Shown here: piece after piece, positions 18,452 to 24,375 of the stretch
How positions within the stretch are numbered: position 1 is the first letter of the stretch
How the letters are laid out: every line of letters starts with the position of its first letter
Assembly: GCA_003427395.1 (NCBI GenBank)
Contig: BFEA01000586.1
Span: forward strand, 224,670-249,044
Source: Chara braunii
Taxonomy: Eukaryota; Streptophyta; Charophyceae; Charales; Characeae
Direction of reading: 5' to 3'
Length of the DNA: 24,375 nt
Position numbers and translations under genes: made by a program
Notes under the pieces: generated by a model
What the model saw: the letters and a program-made list of their open reading frames with translations, nothing else
What the model was told of the DNA's origin: nothing
The model's database searches: none

Positions 18452-21400
18452 AATCCGACTAATAAGCTGGAATGTTCGCGGACTTGGTGACTTAAATGAC
18501 ACCCACAAGCGTGCCAGAGTATCAAACTGGTTGCGATCTCATCATATTCATATGATCTGCTTACAGGAAACTAAGATTGGCCCGGACAAACTTGACAAAA
18601 TTAGCAGATGGTGGCCCGACCCCCATATCTGGGCCCCAGCAATGGGGACCAGGGGGGGGGTCGCAATCCTACTGGGTAGAAAGTTGGACGTCGACATAAT
18701 CGATAGTTGCGTAGACCCGGAAGGCCGTTGGGCCTGGGTTAAGCTGGCCATCGCAGATGAGGACTGGGCAATCATGTTCATTTATGCCCCTGTGGAATAT
18801 GCTATGCGAGCAAAATTCTTTGTCGAGCTCCCTAAAATCCTGCCTGATGCAGGTAACCTGGTCCTGTTCACAGATTGGAACAGTATCCTCAACCCTGGTC
18901 TAGATTCCCTGACAGTGGCTCCAATCAGAAGGGATGCCATGTTTCTCTCCACCTTCATGGAAGCCCATAACTTCGTTGATGCATTTAGGACATTGAACCC
19001 TGATATCCCTGGTTACACATGGCAGGGCCCTCAGCCGTCAGCCCGTACGGCACAACCTAAAAGGCAGCTTAACTATATTCTCGCTAGGGGGTCCCCTTGG
19101 GAACGGGTGTCTAAAGTAGACATAGTTGTCTCTTACATCTCGGACCACTATCCGGTGGTTATGGATGTGCTTGCTAAGGATACAGTGAAGAGGCACAGGC
19201 CTCCATTCAGATTAAACATTAGTGTGTTAAAGGATCCTGGTATCTCTCAATGGGTTAAAGCGCAAATGAAAGACTGGCCCTTAGCTAGAGATCTGTTTGA
19301 TAATTACGAGGCTTAGGTTGATGCGGGGATTGGCATATTGCAAGCTGCAATGGTCGAATTCTCGAAGAATGAAAGCCCCTGCATGCACATGGAAGGAAAA
19401 ACAGTTGCGCCAGGTAGTTAAACAAGCAGATGCCTATGACGGATCTGACCCCTTTCTAGAGTACATGTGGTCAACGAAGAGGACGGAGGCCCTGGCTGCT
19501 TGGGAAGAAATGGAAATCAATAAACAGGCTAATTGGCACGAATGGTTGCGCATTAGAGGTATCTTGGGGAATGATAGAATGACAAGGGATACGTTTCGTT
19601 CGCTTATCTTGCAGAAGGCTAAACCTGTCATTCGGGAGTTTTCACACCCCTTTGCTATTATTGCCCCATTAGGCACTGATACGGAAACCCAATGTAGATA
19701 CGTCATGGAATACTTTCAGGATATTGTTACAATCAGGCGGCCCTATGATCATTTTCACTCTAATCTCGCTGATTTCCATTCCTTCTGGGATTGTAATTCC
19801 AAACGGATTCCCACTCAAATTGCCTTGGAAATTGATAGTCCAATCACAGTGAATGAGGTGACCAAAGCGTGCCCTAGCCCTGATGGCCTCCCGATTGAAT
19901 TTTTCCTTTCAGCCTGGGACGCGTTCGGTCAATTCTTTTGTGATATTTTAAACATGACTCACTCCTCAGGCTCACTACCACCGGGAATGGTTAAAGGAAT
20001 GATATTACTGATGTACAAGAAGGGGGACAACAACGGAAAAAATTCCTAGAATTAAATAATCATTTTATAGTGAAATTACATTCTGAATTTAAATTTTTCA
20101 TTCCATCTTAAAAAATGTCATTCCAATTTTAAAATTTTTCGTCTTACTTAAAAACTTTCCTTCCAACAATGGGGTATCCCTTCTTATTTGAACTGCATGC
20201 TAGAGATGGAATGAAAGTGTGGACGAGTTCATTAAATATTTTAATTGGACTTTTATTCTAAGTAAAGATTTTGAGTCATAAATAGGTTAATCCAATCTAA
20301 ATTAGAAGATATTTCTTGTAGTAGAATGACAGTTTAATTAAAACATTTCATAAACTCGTCCAGACTTTCATTCCATCTTGGACAAATAGATGTAGTTGGA
20401 AGGGAAAGCTCATATGTAGACGGGATCTTATCAAATAAAACTGAAAATTTTAGAATTGGACGAACATTGGAATGCTAATTTACAAATATGAAGGATTTTT
20501 TTTTTTATGGAATGTTTTTCAACTTTCATTTCTCGTGGGAATTTTTCTGTTGGAAAAGGAAATTCGAAACTGGCGTCCGATCTCGGTCCTGAATGTCTCC
20601 TACAAGTTGTTGGCTAAGGTTTTCGCTCCACGTCTAGCACCGATCCTTCCCACACTAATAGGTATTGAGCAGGCTGCCTTTATTAAAGGGCGGTCTATTT
20701 TTGATAATATTTTGGCAACAATTCATGCTTTAGAATTCATCAGTCAGGAGAAAAGGAATGTAGCAATTCTTATGTTGGACATGGAAAAAACTTATGACAA
20801 GGTCGGGTGGGCCTTCGTCAATACCACGTTATTACATATGGGGTTTGGGTCACAATTTCGGAACTGGGTTAAGGCCATGTATGCCAAGGCTACAACCACT
20901 GTGCTGGTGAACGGGAAACAATCTGAACAGTTTGGATTGTCCCGCTCGCTGAAACAGGGCTGTCCCCTGGCGCCTCTGATATTTGTGATCCAACTCGAGA
21001 TCTTGCAAGCTAACATCCGAACCAACAGTGGAATACGTGGGCTGCATCTGTCCCCCTCGTTCCAATGGAAGGGGGGGGCCTTAGCAGATGACCTGACTGT
21101 TGCCTGTAGGAACTCTCTGGATAGTATGTTAGAACTAAGGAAAGTTATGGATGTCTATTGTGAATTATTTGAGGCCTCAATAAATTGGGATAAATCTATT
21201 TATTTCCTCCATCCGTCTCACACGTTGTGTGTTAATTGGGGTTTGCGGTTGGTGCCAGCCAACTCAGCTGACAGGTTCTTGGGAGTGCAAGTGTCCCTGT
21301 CTGAGTGCGCAGATGTACAAGATAACATCCTTTCAGACAAGGTGCTGGGTCGCATTGCCAGCTGGGAAAGACGGCACCATTTATCCCTGTTCGGAAGGGC

Positions 21401-23168
21401 CTTGGTGTTATCAGGAGCCGCAATGTCCATACTGTGGTTCCCGCTATCAGTACATAAACTGGGACATAAGGCTTATCGTCAGATTAAGAACGCTGCAGGC
21501 AGATATTTATGGAAACATGAGGCCTCTGCGGATCAAGGCTACCTATCAAAGGTCGCATGGGACGTGATAGCTGCTCCAAGGAATGAAGGGGGTTTGGGTA
21601 TCCTGGATCCCTGCCAGCAGAATGATGCACTTTTATCTAAATGGCCAGTGGTTGCAATGCTGGAGTCTGAGTATAAGACCGGGATGTTGTTCTGGGAGTA
21701 TATTTTGGGTAATGAATGGGAGCTGCAGGATAGGGCAAAAGTGTGGCTTTGTCTGCTATTGCCATCCTTCTGCAACACGAAGCCTAAGTCGAAACTATGG
21801 CGGAATGTCCTTAGTGCCTGCAGTAAGGTTAAGCCGATGACCTCACGGGCCCCAACTGCCAAACTGGAAGTCCTCAATCAGTTGTTGTTTGATAATGAAA
21901 GAATTCTTCAGCCTGATGGTCATCCGTTTACAGCGGGAGCCACGGCAGGTGGTTTTGGCAGAGCCTGGGTAAAAAAAAGGTGTCATGCAGATTCGTGACA
22001 TTTGGGATCACACGGAGAACACCTTCTTGAACACTGCCAAGCTTCGTCAGAAACTACCCAAGCTCCACAAGGTTGAGTTGCATAGGTCGGAGCTTTTGAC
22101 AGCAATCCCAACATCGTGGATTCTCCTGCTTTCCCCTTTTGCTGAGTATGCGGCGGACACATGGTTACAGTCGGATGTCCACCCCTCCCAGTTTCTGCGA
22201 GTCCTGGGCCCTGACCTGGTGTCAGGAATGAGGGTGCAGGTGTGGCGCTTACCAGGCTGTGCCCAGGGAAATAGGACAGGAAAACTGAAACTGGAATTGG
22301 AAGTTACAAGGATTGACAGTACCATACACTTGGAAGAGGTAAGGGTGCTCCTCCAAACAGGGACCCTGGGCAGACAGGAGGCCACCCGCATGGGTTTGGC
22401 CAGCTGTTTCCGGGTAGAGCCACTCCTCCAGGGGTGGGGTATCAAAGGAAAATTTATTCCCTTACTTCAGTACAGGCCCAAGGTAGGGGTACAGGTCCAA
22501 CAGGCACGCCGAAGCAGGACGGCTACGACCTTGGCCTTGAACAGGGCCGAGTCTCAGCAGCTGTCTGGGGTCTCTGAACAAGGATTTCATGATCTATGGA
22601 AGGCCCTGAAGAAAATCCCGGTCCAGAAACATGCGAGCATCATGTGGCTCCAATCCTTGGTGGTCACGGCCTCGGCTATGTGGCTTTCTGCAAAAGGAAT
22701 GGATGTCCCAGTCCATTGTCTGCGTTGTAATTGGGGCTGGGAGAACATGCGTCACATTTGGTTGTTCTGCCCTCTGGTGGAAGAGCTGATGAAGTGGTGG
22801 AGGTTCCATTGGCATAATCTGGTGGGGGGGAGCTTTGATTGGTCAACGCCTGGATGTTAACTTGCAGTTTGCCTGCCGGTATGCATTATAGGAGCGAATG
22901 GGGCTACATAGCTCTGTGCTGCCGAGGGGTGTTGATGGATGTAATTTGGACTGCGAGGAATATGCGGGTATTTCGAGGGGAAGACACCCCTCGGCGACAG
23001 CAACAGCAGCTCATTACACAACAACTCCGAAGGATTATAAAAGCTGACTGGCAGAGAAATAACTTCGTGTGGTTCCAGAAAACATGGGCAAAGGAGAAAC
23101 GCTTGGCGTCCATTACCGCTGAAGGCAGACTTTCCTTGTGTTCGTGGTTGTTCGACACGTATGATTAA
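18435..23168 (+). pseudogene. LINE-B ORF2: endonuclease-reverse transcriptase, disrupted
   Basis: About 1,400 codons once the nested insertion is excluded. The APE endonuclease (18435-19160) has WNVRG, QETK and SDHYPV, but the usual GDxN is TDWN (18869-18880) and the catalytic RLD is QLN (near 19065), so it is probably inactive. A TAG at 19314 replaces a Trp of LINE-A, with a frameshift near 19385. The RT lacks eight residues before CPSPDG, is split at 20031-20552, then has motif A LDMEKTYDKV, motif B LKQGCPLAP and motif C LADD (21081-21092). Shifts occur in an A8 run (21971-21978) and a G run near 22825. The zf-RVT motif CLRCNWGWENMRHIWLFCPL is near 22715-22775. The last frame ends with TAA at 23166-23168. 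Confidence 0.87.
20031..20552. mobile_element. Nested 522-bp AT-rich insertion in LINE-B RT
   Basis: LINE-A reads YKKG-SKSE-VRNYRPIS without a break, whereas LINE-B has AT-rich non-coding DNA between YKKGDN and EKEIRNWRPIS. The ends are imperfect inverted repeats, CAACGGAAAAAATTCC (20031-20046) and GGGAATTTTTCTGTTG (20537-20552). Inside, 20204-20246 and 20336-20378 form a 43-bp inverted repeat with only a few mismatches. Loss of 530 bases (the insertion plus eight) would restore the downstream frame, which would suit a hAT-type 8-bp duplication, but the two flanks do not match well. Best read as a non-autonomous DNA element of uncertain superfamily. Confidence 0.7.
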
Positions 23169-23577
23169 GCCTAGCTTTCCTGATTAGGGGTCGTGATTAG
23201 GCCCCGAGTTCTATTGGTAGCATCCCCGGGTCTGGGTTTTTACTTTAAGTGTATTTGGTTAAACCCGGGGAGCCTGAGTTTTTACACTTAGTCCCTTGTT
23301 TGTGCAAGGTAATGTAGGAGTCCCTTTATGAGCTTATTGAAGTATCTACTATATAGGAAGGTCTCCCCCTTTTTTCTGAGCTTCAAGGTGGATCCTTTTT
23401 GGGAGTTCTCGTATGAATAGGAGTGGATGGGACGCTGGACCCGGTTTCCAGTTTTGGCGCCTATGCTGGGTAAAGGCCCCAGCACCCTTCCGGGTTGACT
23501 GTTGAGGGATTCCCGGACTCATCCCTGTATGTGTAATGAATTTTGAGTTCTTCCAAAAAAAAAAAAAAAAAAAAAAA
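23169..23577 (+). other. LINE-B 3' UTR and poly(A) tail
   Basis: About 386 non-coding bases follow the ORF2 stop and then 23 A. GGGACGCTGGACCCG and CCGGGTTGACTGTTGAGGG near the end are shared with the LINE-A 3' UTR in the same order. CCCCGGGT...ACCCGGGG (about 23225-23268) is a short self-complementary pair around T-rich sequence. No canonical AATAAA is seen close to the tail; AATGAATTTT is the nearest resemblance. Confidence 0.8.
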
Positions 23578-23592
23578 GAAAGCATCGAAACA
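23578..23592. repeat. LINE-B target-site duplication, 3' copy
   Basis: GAAAGCATCGAAACA, identical to 14811-14825, begins right after the last A of the tail. Confidence 0.92.
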
Positions 23593-23694
23593 CATGGCAG
23601 TAACACGTGGTGGAGCCAGGCCCGTAGACAGAAATTAAATTTGTTTTACTCATTTTAAAATACACAAATGCTGTCACACATCGCAGAATACTTC

Positions 23695-23915
23695 GCTAGT
23701 GGGTCCAGGGCCGACGTCCCACTAGCAAAAAGGATAGGATCGAAGGTCCCACTAGCAAAAAGGATAGGATAGAGCTACTGAATCTGGATGTGTTTTATGC
23801 AGAGATGCAGAAAAGCAGTTCAATCTCGATTTCCTGCACATCTCCATAACCTCGACCAGATTCAGGCATTCTATCCGATCCTCTTTGCTAGTGGGACCAC
23901 GCCCCAGGTCCCAGG
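23695..23915. mobile_element. MITE-2 cluster with 154-bp hairpin
   Basis: GCTAGTGGGTCC...CCCACTAGC at 23695-23728 is a short foldback. GTCCCACTAGCAAAAAGG plus ATAGGAT then occurs twice in direct order (23716-23740 and 23746-23770). From 23745 to 23898 the sequence folds on itself: the left arm GGTCCCACTAGCAAAAAGG...CTGAATCTGG pairs with CCAGATTCAG...CTTTGCTAGTGGGACC, and pairing continues more loosely toward the middle. Related sequence lies at 11775-11830. The long arms and small loop resemble MITEs that can give rise to small RNAs, but transcription is not shown. No coding. Confidence 0.7.
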
Positions 23916-24281
23916 AACTAAAAGTTTAAAGTAACCAAAAAAAAAAAAAAAAACCTTCGAAGTTCCACCTGATCCCAGCATGCTGCTTCAAAAAAAAAGA
24001 ATTAAAAAAGGGAAAATTTGTCTGCCACCCATGTAATTTGCGTTATTTAGTGTCGCGCCCCTCCGACGGCCAATTTACCCTGTCGCGCCCCTGAGCCAAA
24101 AAATATTTTTGGCAGGCCCTTGTCTGTAGTGACCACAACTTTCCACGACGCCCTCCTTGGACTGACGGTCGGGCCCTGTGCCATATGCCCTCATGACGGG
24201 CAGCCATCTTTCTGCAATGCCCCCCGCAGCCATGAGGCACCATTATTCGCATCGGACCCTGTGCCATATCTCCCGCTTCCC

Positions 24282-24286
<5 letters not shown>
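23916..24286. other. Non-coding stretch with short dispersed repeats
   Basis: No gene is seen. An A-run is at about 23938-23954. GTCGCGCCCCT is repeated near 24051 and 24081, and CCCTGTGCCATAT near 24175 and 24258, suggesting old local duplications. GCCAAAAAATATTTTTGGC near 24095-24113 is a near-perfect palindrome. The minus-strand frame at 24043-24267 has no recognisable domain. Confidence 0.5.

Positions 24287-24375
<89 letters not shown>
24287..24375. repeat. (GT)29 then (GA)n compound microsatellite
   Basis: An uninterrupted GT dinucleotide tract runs from 24287 to 24344 (58 bases) and is followed directly by GA repeats from 24345 to the end of the window, where the tract is cut off. Confidence 0.97.

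Larger units (their letters stand above)
14826..23577 (+). mobile_element. LINE-B: full-length plant L1-type retrotransposon
   Basis: This non-LTR retrotransposon spans 8,752 bp including a 522-bp nested insertion. It has a 5' leader of 740 bases, ORF1 (15566-18451), ORF2 (18435-23168), a 3' UTR of about 386 bases and a 23-base A-tail (23555-23577). Perfect 15-bp duplications flank it, so it is a complete insertion and not 5'-truncated. It is related to LINE-A along its whole coding length (protein identity roughly half by eye) but is not a close copy. The perfect duplication and longer tail suggest a younger insertion than LINE-A, yet both ORFs are broken. Confidence 0.92.

Noticed and set aside
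14826-23577. An LTR retrotransposon or pararetrovirus
   Set aside because: There are no long terminal repeats, no primer-binding site, and no integrase, RNase H or aspartic protease motif. An APE endonuclease, an A-tail and a short target duplication identify a LINE.
24043-24267. A small minus-strand protein
   Set aside because: It is a 74-codon frame with no domain, lying over short repeated segments; it is not supportable as a gene.

Overview
This window looks like repeat-dense nuclear DNA from a land plant, probably a seed plant. There is no host gene that I can defend. The evidence is two plant L1-type LINEs whose ORF2 has an APE endonuclease, a reverse transcriptase and a C-terminal zf-RVT-like CCHC module, together with an ORF1 carrying a DUF4283-like domain and a zinc knuckle. 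There are also tRNA-derived SINEs with A-tails, several MITE-like inverted-repeat elements, long A/T homopolymers and microsatellites. A 420-base run of N (10371-10790) and four single Ns near 760-880 show a draft assembly. I cannot name the species.

Layout: 1-1815 is unrecognised DNA with AT and T-rich low complexity. At 1816 a MITE-like element with 26-bp perfect terminal inverted repeats begins. It is interrupted by a full-length LINE on the minus strand (LINE-A, about 2123-10037) and resumes to 10141. After the gap comes a short relative of that MITE (to 10904), then small repeats and hairpins. A tRNA-derived SINE lies on the plus strand (12140-12617). Next come a 33-bp minisatellite, a hairpin beside a degraded LINE fragment (minus, about 13395-13645), a second SINE copy on the minus strand with 12-bp target-site duplications (13732-14189) and a long-TIR foldback element (14254-14609). 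A second full-length LINE on the plus strand (LINE-B, 14826-23577) is bounded by a perfect 15-bp target-site duplication and is itself split by a 522-bp AT-rich insertion inside its reverse transcriptase. The right end holds a hairpin-forming MITE-like repeat and a (GT)n/(GA)n microsatellite.

LINE-A and LINE-B are diverged members of one lineage, each about 8 kb without nested insertions. Both have an unusually long ORF1 (about 950 codons), an ORF2 of about 1,400 codons, a 17-nt ORF1/ORF2 overlap at the same place, and a leucine or isoleucine where RT motif C normally has an aromatic residue (LADD/IADD). Both are broken by stops and frameshifts. The overlap, the long ORF1 and the motif C variant are the most interesting signals. 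I see no sign of a novel host pathway or defence system; the interest lies in the architecture and nesting of the mobile elements.
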